A DNA stretch of 64,000 bases, from assembly GCA_003008705.1 (NCBI GenBank), contig PDUO01000054.1, positions 66,160-130,159 on the forward strand. The letters run 5' to 3'. The translations under genes and the position numbers were made by a program. This DNA is from Pezicula radicicola. Lineage: Eukaryota; Ascomycota; Leotiomycetes; Helotiales; Dermateaceae. The notes under the pieces were generated by a model, which saw nothing but the letters and a program-made list of their open reading frames with translations, was not told the DNA's origin and did no database searches. The stretch's first letter is position 1. Every line of letters begins with the position of its first letter. Positions 23,961-35,555 of the stretch are shown in pieces.

Positions 23961-25148
23961 ATGAGCAGTCCAGGTCCCTTAACCATTACCACGACACCTC
24001 CAGATGGCTTCACAAGCACACCATTGACCCCTCCCCCCATCGCAGAAAAAGGGCAGCGCACATCAATCCGTCAAATCCTCGACGAAGTACGGAATCGTCA
24101 ACGAGGCCGATCATCTTTCCCGCCGTGGTATCATTTTCCCCTAGAGGAAGACGAATACACCGACTTGTTGGTCGAGGTTGAGAAGGAGTCGGATTCTTTT
24201 CAAGGATTTTGGACGCACAAGCTCAGGCATGTCTGACCTGATCCACGCCGTCTTTCACTGCTAACATAAATATCTAGATGCGATTACTTCCCCTCAACCT
24301 CCACCTTTATCCTTCGCATGCCCACCGCTACCCATGCAGGATTCATCACAAACATTGGCCAAGAAATAACTCGCCAGCTCCAAAGCCTCGCATCTGCAGA
24401 CTCCCCCCTCACATCCGATTTTGCGCGACAAATCGGCTCGTGTGGCTCTGCGAGCATCTACTTCCCCGACGAGTATGGTCGTCACGATCCTGATGGTTCA
24501 TTCGGACACGAACAGGCACAATATCCCGGTGTTATCTTGGAAGTTTCATATTCGCAGAAACGGAGAGACCTAGGACGGTTGGCGGATGATTATATACTAG
24601 GGTCGGACGGGAACATTAGGGCGGTTGTAGGGTTGGACATTGAATATCAGGGTAAAGGCAAGGGTAAGGACGTTTCGGGCAAGGTGGCTACGCTCTCGAT
24701 TTGGAGGCCAAAGATTACCGTAGATGGTGATGTAGAAGAGCTGAGTGCACACCAAGAGGTGGTGGATATGGTAAGATGGCACCTGTTTGATACAAGTTCT
24801 TTGCTGATCGCGTAGGCATTCCGCGATAAAGACGGTATTGCAAACTCTTCCCCTAGCGCCGGTATCTCCCTCCGTCTGGACGACTTTGCTACAACGGCCT
24901 TGCACCGCAGTCCTATGTCCGAAACGATCTTTATCCCCGCCACAACTTTAGCCAAGTTCCTTGTTGACGCTGAAAATGCAGAGTTGATGATAAAGGAAAA
25001 AACAGCCGCGAGACAGGTGTTGGGGAAGGTGGTCAGGAAACGAAGGAGGCAAAGCACACCCGGGGAAGAGTTAGATGAGTTGAAGGAGAAGAAATTTAAA
25101 GAGGAGCTAAGAGGACAGGGCCGAGAAGAGGGCAAGAAAAGCAGATAA
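23961..25148 (+). CDS. Conserved fungal protein, possible PD-(D/E)XK nuclease-like fold
   Basis: Exons 23961-24226, 24278-24770 and 24816-25148 give 363 residues. Intron 1 uses a GC donor (CAG|GCATGT) with branch CTAACAT and acceptor CTAG; reading through it meets a stop at once. The N-terminus is Pro/Thr-rich, then SIRQILDEVRNRQRG. The core YPGVILEVSYSQKRRDLGRL continues into ADDYILGSDGNIRAVVGLDI and LSIWRP. An acidic residue in a VILEVSYSQ strand, followed by a conserved Lys/Arg and a second strand, recalls the PD-(D/E)XK layout used by many fungal proteins of unknown role; this is a fold guess, not a function. The C-terminus is a charged Lys/Arg/Glu-rich tail, possibly nuclear. Confidence 0.8.
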
Positions 25149-28100
25149 GGCTTGGAGACCGTGACGGCAAGTATATAGAGATCTACTAAAGGATCTTCTC
25201 ATCGACCTCCTCTTCAACTTTCAATTCAAGGTCACCCGCGACAAACAACCTCACCCAGTCACCTTTATTCCGCCACCGGGATAACAAGAACCTCGACCTG
25301 CCTCGCCATATGCGCAGGTTTGAGGAACACATAAATCGCGGACCACTATGGCGGACGCAAACTGCAACAGGGCATTCACCGCAAATCGAAACTAAAGTTG
25401 GTTGCTGTCGAGTCCAAGAACAGAGCCAGCCTCTCCAACTTCTTTCTTGCACTTCACGGCCACTGCTGCAGCGCCGCAGTCGATGTTAGGAACCTTCCGT
25501 CTAGGCGTAAAGCCGCCAAATCTGCGAACGGTGTCGTGAAGCTTTCCAGTGAGCAGCATCATCTATTCGTAGGTGTCTGGCCGCACTGTTGAAGTGGTCT
25601 TGGTTTTGGGTTGCGTAGGCTCGAAGCTGCCCGGTCTCGATGGTAGTAGTGAAATCCATGGCCAACGTGGTGATGGCTTGATTGAACATCAGTACAAGGG
25701 CCCTGCGGTTGGAACTGTCATACCATGCATACCTTTTTTGCCTTGCGTTGGATGTGATGTAGCGGTTTACCCAGTTTCTTGGTTGCAGAACGGGCTTCCT
25801 GGTCTGATCTCCCCTCTTGAATGGTATTTCGAAGTGGAGTACGGCCCTACGATGAGAGCGACAGTGATGAGTTCCAAGCTCTATCGATTGGCCTTGGAAT
25901 GGAGTGACACGCACGCAGAAGGGAACCGAAAGGTCGAAGCTGAGGCAGTGGTTGTACTTGCACCATGCTAGCAATGCTCTGATTCATCCTTGCTCGTCAG
26001 TTTGGAGACGTCATACATGTGAACGTGATACGTATGTGCGTGCCCCTTGAGGCTTAGATATGTTCAATCCTCGAGTTGGACCGATAGTGGCCCAGGCGAC
26101 TCCAAAACCGTCCAGTACGAGTTGGGTTGCGATTCTGGATAGGTGGACGCTAGTAGTAGGGCTTGGAGTACAAGGACCTTGATGCCATGCACCTAGGGAA
26201 TGGAGTTATGGGCGGTTGGGGGATCTTGGGGCTGCTATACTTGTGGCTAGGCTTGCCTCCGCATCCGTTGAATTGTTGCATCTGTTGCAGTCGTGCCTTA
26301 GAAACCCTCGCTTCCTAGTCAGGCCCGTTAATCTGTACTCGATTACTTTCGACCCTCTTGATTAACGTGCAACCCTTTCCACTTACCTGCCCACCCCTTC
26401 CGCCTGCATTAGTTTTCTGCCCTGCTTCCTACACTTGCATATTGCGCCAATGTTTATGGTTAGAAACGGTGGCTTTCATTGGCTAGTCCTCATCGCACTT
26501 AGCATCTGCCATTGCCGTGTATTAAGATTGCATGACTCGAATACGGCTCTCTTGCTGTCGTTTACCATACAAGCGAGCTTCCCATATTCATCCAATTTAT
26601 CTCTAGAAGCTTTGCCTAACTGCTACTAGTTGCCCCTCGTGTGTGATTCTAGCACGGACCAGAGGTAATTTGCTGCCAAGGGCCATCATCTATGAACGAT
26701 AAGAGTATCATCAGATCAGCGCATTTCCTTAAATTCTAGAAACGTCTCACCAACTCTCGCCTTACAGAGGTGACATTTACTCTCTGCAGTGCCACACTCG
26801 TGGTCTTCGGCTTGGGTCCACTGCGACCAGACTTTTCCCAGGTCGTTAGTAGACGGCTCTTGTGTTTACCTTCAACTGTAGCCTTTACACGTCTTGGGTT
26901 TTCTTCTCGGCTCGCTCCCTCCTCCTGGATTCTATTCTTTTGAGTTTTTTTAATTCGGGCGTATTACTACTGTTATTTATGTTCTCAATCTGTGGACTGC
27001 ATGTTGAAGACGGCTTTAGAACTGCGTCCTCTAGCTATAATACATTGCTTCGCTGCGGCTTGCTGTCTCTTGGTTGATGTATAATATCACCGCGATATGA
27101 ATAGGCCCAGAAATTGGCTGACTCTATGACCTTTCAGAGAGGTAACTGCAGCTGTCTTGTCTGGGTTATGCAGGTATAGATTTGGGGCATATTGAAATAT
27201 GGAATTAAATGCATCAGGCAAGGTTTTTTCCACACATGGCCGTTGGGACCTGGTTGGGTACTAGTTGGAGCGGCCCGGACCGTGCCAAATGCTTGATCTC
27301 CCCGAATGATGCGAGGCTGCGTCGGTAAGCAAGGATTAGCAATTTAGATATGCGAGTAGGGTCCAACAAGTACAATCCAGTGATACAAGGATTACAAAGA
27401 TAGAAATCTGAGTAGGGGATCACTGTCCGGAGACTTCCCCGAAAGGAGTCTTTTCTGCAGCAGTTGGTCCCTCAGTCGAGGTGTGAGAACTGTGTTGTGC
27501 CTCTTTGCAGAAGAAAATTGAGCATAACGCTTCTGGTTGGGTGGTTTGCTCGGAAATACTAGCATGTATTCCCCCACCCCCACCCATAACAAACCTCTTT
27601 CAGTGGGTGGTACAAGGGCGCCTACTGCCTTAGTGGTTGACAGGGGGTTTTGGCCAATTAAATAATGGATCAGGATAAACAACGGTCTAACTCGTGTAAC
27701 ATCTGTATTACCGTACACATATCCGGAAGCGAGCTGCTGGGTTGTCCCCCTACAATAAACCTTACAAAGTGACGCGTGCACGCTCTAACTGATAACTGCC
27801 TTTTTGTATGTGGCTCTGCAACCTTTTTCATGTTCGAAACACATCCTTTAGCCTCTCAACGTTCTTCTAACTGAGTTCTCTCGGCTCGTTCTATTAAAAA
27901 TGTAAAACCTCGAGCCTAACGTGCGCAGTGCCTCTAAACCAGGCATATCTCTCCGCTCTAAGTGCAGCTCTTACTTATGAAATCGAGATGGATGTATCTC
28001 GAGGATTTTTTCCAGCTCGAGTGAAACCTTGCCATGTTCTGGGACAAGGAGGGATAGTGGACGGAAGGTTTTTTGAGAGAGAGGGAAGGAGGGTGACGAG

Positions 28101-28500
28101 GGGTTCATTAATTTGAGATGAGATGAGGAAGCCAAATTCTACCGCCCTCCATCTCTAATTCAGTTTTCGCCTTAAAACAGCAGTCTCGACCTGTCCGAGC
28201 CTTCGATCATCTTCCGAATATCACATAATAATAGTGCATAGCCTCCGTCTGATCTACTCCTGCGGCTGACCACTTCTCACATCAACGTCCTCCTTATTGC
28301 ACCCTACCTGACCTTATACTAGCGCCCACATTCACCCACTTCATTACTAATCCACGCTCCCAAGATGGATCTCTCTAATAATCGTCTCACATAGATCAAT
28401 GTGTTCGAATCGCAAGAGTGATACCTCAACCAAGAAGAGCGCCAGCTCTCTAGAAGGTGTCTTTGATGCCTCGACCGGGATTGGAAAGGCGCAGTCAAGA
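25149..28500. other. Gene-poor 3.3 kb stretch
   Basis: Not AT-rich, yet no gene could be recognised. The longest open frames (about 130-157 codons around 25500-25975 on both strands, and about 129 codons at 27392-27781 on the minus strand) overlap each other or show no family features, and I do not annotate them. The region may hold a long non-coding or lineage-specific transcript. Confidence 0.35.
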
Positions 28501-29008
28501 ACGGTCAAATCTATAACGAGTGATGCTCTCCAACTTAGAACAGCGTGGAAATCACCGTGAGGGAAGTATGAAAAGATCTATGGCATTGATGTCGGTGGCC
28601 CCGTAGTAGTGGATATTCAGATGACCCTCCTATTAAGCTCGTCCACTTGGGAACATTCTCAACCCAAGGAGCCGGAAAGACGCTGCACCTGTTTTCACAG
28701 CTTCAGCACCGAAATATCGTCTCTGCCCTTAAAGCTTTGACTACATTGTCCTCGAGCATATGTTCGTCTCCCTTGAGTGGATTGTACAATCGCCAGCTTA
28801 TTATAACAAGCCACAACTCGTGGCTATAGTTAGACAGGTAAACTTATATAATCTACTCAAGAACATACATTAATTACAGCAGATCATAGCCGGCGTAGCT
28901 TACCTCGCAGCAGAAGGATTCAAACACAGTTCTCTCACTTACTCGAATATCCTACTAAACACCGACGGTGATGTAAAGATTGGTGACTATCCCTTCTACT
29001 ACAAGTGA
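28501..29008 (+). pseudogene. Decayed protein kinase-like gene
   Basis: Kinase-like blocks lie in order but in different frames: KYEKIYGIDVGGPVVVDIQ, PPIKLVHLGTFSTQ with FSQLQHRNIVSALKAL, then after a shift at about 28733 FDYIVLEHMFVSLEWIVQS. A 44-46 bp intron (GTAAAC...ACAG) follows, and the exon from 28880 reads GVAYLAAEGFKHSSLTYSNI and LLNTDGDVKIGDY. The catalytic HRD-type loop is replaced by HSSLTYSN, as in a fungal pseudokinase group. An in-frame TGA interrupts the start, and nothing recognisable follows the stop at 29006. No initiation codon is clear. It is a relic in which active-site residues were probably absent even before decay. Confidence 0.65.
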
Positions 29009-30479
29009 TGCATGAGTTGATCTATCATATCAGAGTCAAAGGGCAAGCCTCGTTCTACTCTTCCAAGCGTTCCTATTGCGCTATGGTGGAGAGGTTCTTG
29101 CAAAAGATAGGTTGTTGAAAATTTGGTATCAATATGTCTTGTAAGACAAATAAGATGAGTATGACCTTGGAGACTTCGGAAGAGTTTTTGGGGTAAAGAA
29201 TCAAGGGTTGGTGTTATGTAGATTTAACTTAGGATGTCCACGCTCCAGTACTGCAGCTCTGGTCGGTGAATGACTTGGCGAGAATCGACATTCTCAATAC
29301 AACGCCACATCCCAATGTAGGCTGACTTTGAGGCACTCTGTTCAGTGCGAATCACGGACAATGGTATGAGCTGGCTTGATGATATTGCGGCTCATCTACT
29401 GCTCTACCTTTCTTCGTTGTGGTTGGGCTTTATTCTAAACACTGCAATAAGTAGTCCTTATCATCCGCCAATATGGAGTCTTTCGTATTTAAGATTGTAG
29501 CTCTTGCCTATAGCTCTCACCAATATCACCCATATCTTTCAGCTTTCAGTACTCGCAACCTGAGTATCCCAAATTGCCAACAGTCTGTCCCCCTATGCAC
29601 TCGAAACCATAGACATTGATATTAAACTTATTGTCTTCAAACTCCGCGGCTGTTCTTTCCACACGCTCTGGAAATCTTGTCTTGAAACAGATAACAGGGG
29701 CTTCCCCAGCTGCGTGGTATAATAGGCGTCTGTCTCTACTCTTGGGGGGAGAAGCATCATCTCGTTATGCTGTTGTAAACTCCCTAGGATAGCACAGCCG
29801 GAGTGCTGTAGTCATTGTCTCCATCCTAGGTGGGCTCTATATTGCTTTAAGCTTCCCTTTTCTAATGCCCATCATTAGGATGATCATCAATCATGCATTG
29901 GTGGTCAGGCTCGAGGATTACTTGCAATGAAGGAGACTGGGGGACAGGATCGCCACCCTGTAGTAATAAGCAGCCTTAACAGCTCCAATTGGTGGGCATT
30001 CTATGGATTAAAAGACCCTGTTAATGGCCTCCTCAACAGATCGCATTACGAGCCAGTTCTCCATAGGCGCCTCGATTCCGCTCTTGGATTCTACGCTTCT
30101 GCACGGCTGGACAGTGAGTTTTGCGTATTAGTGTATCGACGCTCCAAGGATAAGATGCCTTTATGATCACGTTCTGGATAGTAGTTGGTGCTACGGTATC
30201 AACGTACCTCTATAAGCCCGAGAAAGGCGCTGAGGATTGGCTGAGATACAGCTGGCCTGGAATTGGTGCGAATTAAATTCCTTTCAGTTCCAGGAGGACT
30301 ATGCTTGCTGGCTTGGTGTGCTTGAGTTCGGATTAATAATGTACGAGCTGGATGGACCCGATTCTGGTAAAACATCAGAAAAGCACTAATTGAGCGTGGC
30401 ATTGTTGAAATTCATTGCTAAAGGGACAAGACCCAGTATTGGTGGTCGCGTATTGAGGCATCACTATAATCATTTTCGG

Positions 30480-30770
30480 TGCCCTACCATTCCTCCTGCT
30501 CTGGCTTTGACTGAATATACTGCTTAGATTGCCCATAGTAGTCATTCTCGTTGACTTCGGATGGTGATGACTCGTCTTTCATTGACATGTCTGCAGGGGG
30601 GTCATCTTCCAGTTGCTCGTCTTCTGAAAAACCCCTCATCCGTTTCAATATCCTCTTGTATCCCCTGACAACTCACCCTCAGAAAAATCCTCATCCAACA
30701 GGTACTCATCCAACTAATCCTCACGGAAGTGTCTCCGTAGGTACACTGTAACCCTTTAAATGCAGATCAC
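30480..30770 (-). pseudogene. Acidic C-terminal coding relic (unassigned)
   Basis: On the minus strand a frame reads EDEQLEDDPPADMSMKDESS through to QSKPEQEEW and a stop. An upstream block in a shifted frame reads LDEYLLDEDFSEGELSGD, with one in-frame TAG before it. It looks like the acidic tail of a larger lost protein. No family assignment. Confidence 0.35.
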
Positions 30771-31203
30771 TCGTGCCAGAAAGGGATACAGATCTACGCA
30801 ACGCAGCACATCATACAAAATAAGCGCTGTTGGCCACGGGAATAATACATTTCCTGTAGGGCCGTAGAGGTCGAGCGTGGCCAAAAGTCGTGCCCTCAAG
30901 TTCAGGCAGGGCTCTTCTCGGAATCGGCTTAGATTGAGGATCTAACCCGAGGGTCAAGTCCACCTTCCCGCCGCTGGTCTACTTAGAAGACCCCTATGGC
31001 CTGGGGATAGTAGTACGGAAGTACCTTACCTGGCTCGCCTGAGTAGATACCGCGTGGACCCTGAAGATCTGGCAGGATCCGGCGGTAGCAGTGGACCGGA
31101 AAACACCCGACCAGCAGTACTGTGGAAGATGTTGCCCCCATCCATTGATTAACCGACCAAATAATACGGAGGACATCCTTTAGATCGGCAGAGATCAGCA
31201 TAG

Positions 31204-31320
31204 TCAAAATGAGCGAACGTGCATCTTCGTCGTTGTTGTCGTGTTTCTTCTGGCCAAGATCGTCATTATCAAAATGAGCTAACGTTTATCTTCCACATTT
31301 TTTGTCTTGTTTTTCCTCCT
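31204..31320. repeat. Imperfect direct duplication, 65 bp spacing
   Basis: TCAAAATGAGCGAACGT at 31204 recurs as TCAAAATGAGCTAACGT at 31269, and both are followed by similar ATCTTC- and TTCTTGT-containing sequence. It is a small local tandem duplication. Confidence 0.6.
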
Positions 31321-31608
31321 TGCTGTACATCCTGCGCCCTAGGACCCAATCATAGATTTCCCATTTCTATTTCGCAATGACTGCTCTCTGCAATATCGTA
31401 TGATTCGGGTGAAAGCTTGTATTAGGCGCTTTTGACCAAGGGCAGGAGAATTGTACAGAACGTCTTCTGGTATTCTGGTTTGTATATAAAGTCTTAGTAT
31501 GCTAAGTGAATGTTCTCCTGAGATCTCTGCCCAAGCACTTCCACTCATTTTAACCTTACTCTTGCAAAGGCGACACTCGTTTTTCATGCTTTGCAAGTTC
31601 TGACTACC

Positions 31609-33572
31609 ATGAAGTCATTACAATTTCTGTCGGTGTTCTTCCTTCTGGGGAATCAAGTCTCCAATGTTGCAGCTCTCCCAGCGGGTGCTGTCGCCGAAAA
31701 GCTCACGGACACAGCCTCCCAATTCGCTCACCTTCCAGTCAACGTTGAGCGGGACGACAACCCTCTCGTGGCGGCCGGGGAGGAACTCAGTAACATTCAA
31801 CCCATAACTGATCTACCTCATATTCCCCTCGGTGGCCGCGATGAGAATGGGATTCGTGCTTCCCGGATAGCCATGGTCAAGAAAAGGGCCGCGGATCTTC
31901 TTGGAAGCGACGTTGACTTGGATAAAGTTGTCCCCTTTAGTGCTTATCGAAAAAGTGCGACAAAGGGCGCCGGTAGGGATCTTTCTGGGCACCCTGTACC
32001 AAGCGAACTTGTTGAAGCTCTTGTGCGAAATGGGCTTCTTGATGCGAATGTCGAGGGCGGAGCTACCAAGGCCAAGAGGGCAACTTTCAATGCCGAAGCT
32101 CAGCTCATTAATGGTTAGTTCCTATCAAAACATTGTTAAGGAGGCATATTTCTAGGATTATTGCTAATATGAATAGTTACCGGTGAACATGCTTGGATCG
32201 CTCCTGATTTTGCCAAGGGAGATAAACGTGGTCCTTGCCCAGGTATGAATACTTTGGCAAACCATGGCTTTGTTTCACGCACTGGCATCGCTAGTGTAAG
32301 CTACCAGTTACCCTATGGAAGGCTATATATATATACTGACACAACTATAGCTCGCAGAGACGATCGTCGCCGCCAATAATGGTAGGAATCTTCCTGCAAT
32401 ACCGAAACCTAAGCTTAAGCCTAACATATACTAGTCTTCGGTATGGGGATCGATATCTCGACTTTTCTCGCGACTTGGGCCACTGTTCTGAGTGGTAACC
32501 CTCTCTCGCTAAACCCCAGCTATTCTATAGGCGATACGTCAGATGAAGTGGTGAACCTACTTGGAGACTTAGGAGGGCTACTAGGTAAGCTTTTAGGCCC
32601 GATATTTAAAGTCTATACTAATCAAAGCTAGGAGCACCAACTGGTCTTGATGGAACGCATAACTCCTTTGAAGTAGATGGCTCTGGAACTCGTGGCGATC
32701 TCTATGATCCTCTTGGCAATAACCACGACGTCTATATGCCATACTTTATGGAGATGTATAACTTGCAAAAGGACGCCGAGGAACCAAACTATGATATCAA
32801 CGTCATCATTGAACATGCCATAAATCGATTTGACCAGTCCGTAGCCTTCAACCCTGACTTTTACTACGGACCATTCAGTGGGATAATTTTCCGCAATGGC
32901 GCTTCTTTTTTTACTGCCCGACTCATGGTCAACGCGTCTGAAGAGCACCCTGAGGGAATCCTTGGTATATCTTAAACCTCCCTTTTACTATGTTAGAGCT
33001 AATTAGATATAGGTAAGGAAACTCTAAAGAGCTTCTTTGGGGTTACTGGGCCAGAAAACAATATGACTTATTCCCCTGGCCACGAGCGCATTCCTGATAT
33101 TTGGTATCGACGACCTGACGACTATGACGTCCCTGGAGTAGCTCTGGACCTTGCAAATTTGGCTATCAAGTACCCACGGGTCCTCGGGTAAGCTTTGCTA
33201 ATTTTCTTTTTGGAAGATTTTTGGCTAATATATTGCTTCAGTATCGGTGGTAATACTAATGGTGTAAACACATATGCTGGCATTGATCTCAATAACGTTA
33301 CCGGAGGCCTTATAAATGGCGAAGGCTTGCTTGTAGGCAATAACCTTCTCTGTTTCGCTTTCCAGGGTTTGAAAATAGCTTCTCCTAATAGCTTATCGTC
33401 GCTTTACAAGACAATTTCCAAGCCCCTTGGAATGCTTACTGATGCTATAGACAGCGCAGTCTTATCACTTGACTGCCCTGCTTTTGGTACTATGACTTAC
33501 AAGGGGACAGATTTGTTCGAATACATAAACGCAACCTATCCGGGTGCGGCAAAGAGTGGCAGTTTCTTGTAG
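31609..33572 (+). CDS. Secreted heme-thiolate peroxidase / unspecific peroxygenase family
   Basis: Seven exons (31609-32113, 32177-32295, 32351-32381, 32435-32584, 32632-32964, 33013-33187, 33242-33572) give 547 residues. The signal peptide is MKSLQFLSVFFLLGNQVSNV with cleavage near AALPAG. The heme-ligand motif PCP lies in KGDKRGPCPGMNTLANHGF. The distal acid-base motif, usually EGD/EHD-x-S, reads EVDGSGTRGD after GLDGTHNS, keeping Glu, Asp, Ser and the following Arg. FGMGIDISTFLA and ARLMVNASEEHP also fit. At 547 residues it is longer than typical peroxygenases (240-380) because of N- and C-terminal extensions. It uses H2O2 to oxyfunctionalise or halogenate organics outside the cell. Confidence 0.88.
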
Positions 33573-34316
33573 GCTATTAGCCATGACGAAATATCTGAGT
33601 CAAGTCTGGTGAGGTGATATTTAGGGCGTGTTTTGCAGTTTTTTTTAGATTTAATTACCTTGTAATTATTTAACGCCGAATTGTTAAAATATTCTTTCTT
33701 AGTCGCTTACTCCTACTTCAGAAAGTGATTAACGAGCTATATAACTACGGAGGAGGACTTAGATTACTATAGCTTTAGTATTGACTTTAATAACTATATA
33801 GAGTGAAGTTTTAATTTAAACTATTTATTTAAGTACAAAAATAATACAAATTATATAATTAATTATAAGTATTATATAACTATTTATAATCTATTATGAT
33901 CTTAAATTAATATAAAGAGGATGTATTATAAAATCTTTTATTTGAGATATTAATAAACTTATACCATTACTTTAAAGTCTTAGTACTCTTAATACTAAGT
34001 AGTTAAATAGAATTATTATATAGTGTACCTATATAAAATAGTCTATATATTATATAATTATATAAGTAGAAAAGGTATCCTTTGTTGTCTCTACTTTTAC
34101 ATTCGGGAGGTACTCACTACACGGTGATGAAGAGAAGAACATGTTCGTTTTCGACCTGGAAGCCTGCCTAAAGCATTGAAATATGTACAAGAATCTCCTT
34201 TAACAAAGAGCTACAACCGAACCACCACTTATCCGACCCAGGCTTCAATCTTAAGTAATCCCGAAGTGTTAACTATACCAAAGTTTCATCTTAGACATCT
34301 ATCTTGACTTCACATT
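33573..34316. other. AT-rich convergent spacer
   Basis: Block 33640-34080 is extremely AT/TA-rich, like other RIP-affected islands in the window. No gene was seen. Confidence 0.45.
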
Positions 34317-34811
34317 CTACAAGAAGACAGCAAGCAACCCCGACAGGGTAGCAAATTTCACAACATATTTGCCCATGTCAACTGTACTACCGAAGACTGG
34401 TTTGCCGCCAGAAGTAGTTTGGGTAGCCTTGGCCGTCGAAGTTGTGGTGCTGGTAGCTTTGGATGAGGTGGATGTACCGTTAGCTGGCTTGGTTGAAGGT
34501 GAAGTTGTAATTTTGGTATTGGCGGGCTTGGTTGAGGAAGATGAAGTCTTGGGGGTGATACTGCCGGCGCTGATGTTTGCAGGCTTGGTTGACGAGAATA
34601 TGGTTGATGTTACTGGAATAGTAAGGGGGTAAGCACTGGTTGAAGCGCTGGTAGTCTATTGAGAAGTTAGTATCAGATGGCTAAGATGATGTTCATAATA
34701 CGGCGCTGTTTAGGGGATGGATGATATGGGTAGGGAAGTGCTTACAGTGGTCGTGCTCTGACCTATACAACCAGCCGCAGCGAAAACGACGAGAAGGAAT
34801 GAGAAACGCAT
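34317..34811 (-). CDS. Small Ser/Thr-rich surface protein with STKPAN repeats (GPI-anchor candidate)
   Basis: Exons 34811-34746 and 34655-34317 with a 90 bp intron give 134 residues. The signal peptide is MRFSFLLVVFAAAGCIGQS. The mature part is almost entirely Ser/Thr with three STKPAN motifs spaced about 20 residues apart. The end, VVKFATLSGLLAVFL, is a hydrophobic tail preceded by GGKPVFGS, as needed for GPI attachment. Such proteins are heavily O-glycosylated cell-wall or surface components. There is no catalytic domain. The open frame on the opposite strand is its mirror. Confidence 0.78.
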
Positions 34812-35079
34812 TTTAAATGGTCTTTGATGTGTAATTTTATTCAGATGATTTATGGACTTCGAAGACCGATGAATGGATTCAAGGAGGTTCGTACCAGCTT
34901 CTTTATATAAACATGACGGAGAACCAATTTTACCCGGAGACCTCAAATCACACCCGCGTCCAGAATTCGATAACCTCTCAGATGTGGGCAAGATGACCAT
35001 GCTTTGGCCATAGTGCCAAAGCACCGTCGAGCCTAACTAAGTTGATCCTCATCAGTACTCAGGTTGACAGCTAAATAAA

Positions 35080-35445
35080 TTACCGGGACAGCCAAAGAAC
35101 GATCTTGTTGCTATATGGCCCGTGCCGGACTGGAACCTGTATCGGTAAATTATTTGGGCTGTCGCCAAGGATTTCGCTAGCTGTCACTTCCAATCGACAA
35201 GCAGCAGCATCATCATCTGCAGTGAGATTGGACACACCACCTCCAATCCGGACAGAGGAGAATGACATTATAGGTAAAACTTCAAATTCAATTATGCTCT
35301 TATAATCAGCCCAGCCAGCCACCGAGGGACAATCATTCCGTACCCCTAACCAGTGGTTGAGATAGCCGCGGCAGTCAGCGTTCCCGGCAAAGCACGCAGT
35401 AATGTAATAACCATAGAAGGGGACTTTGGACAAGATCCTGCTCAC
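35080..35445 (-). CDS. Unassigned ORF, possible last exon of a small protein
   Basis: About 120 codons are open on the minus strand with four Cys near the start (ITACFAGNADCRGYLNHW, NDCPSVAGWADYKS, AAACRLE). No ATG opens it; a CAG acceptor at about 35438 with a possible upstream branch suggests a lost or unrecognised first exon. The residue pattern looks protein-like, possibly a secreted Cys-containing domain, but no family was recognised and no signal exon was found upstream. Confidence 0.35.
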   Translation of the reverse strand: MSRILSKVPFYGYYITACFAGNADCRGYLNHWLGVRNDCPSVAGWADYKSIIEFEVLPIMSFSSVRIGGGVSNLTADDDAAACRLEVTASEILGDSPNNLPIQVPVRHGPYSNKIVLWLSR

Positions 35446-35555
35446 GATGATTTAGAAGTCGTTGGATTTTTTCCCCTGTACATTTCCATCATCGAAAGGA
35501 CGTTAACGACGCTTCTCATTTATCCTCGATCTAGTAGGAGCATTCCCTTTGGAAA

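Larger units (their letters stand above)
29009..31608. other. Gene-poor 2.6 kb stretch
   Basis: No intact gene recognised. It contains the acidic-tail relic at 30480-30770 and a duplicated 65 bp segment near 31204-31320. The last few hundred bases are presumably the promoter of the peroxygenase gene. Confidence 0.4.

Noticed and set aside
25501..25974. Overlapping 132- and 157-codon frames on opposite strands
   Set aside because: Neither shows family motifs, introns or a clear start context, and both cannot be real; not supported as genes.
34369..34632. 87-codon Val/Leu-rich plus-strand frame
   Set aside because: It is the exact antisense of the Ser/Thr-rich exon of the GPI-type protein; the minus strand has signal peptide, intron and anchor tail.
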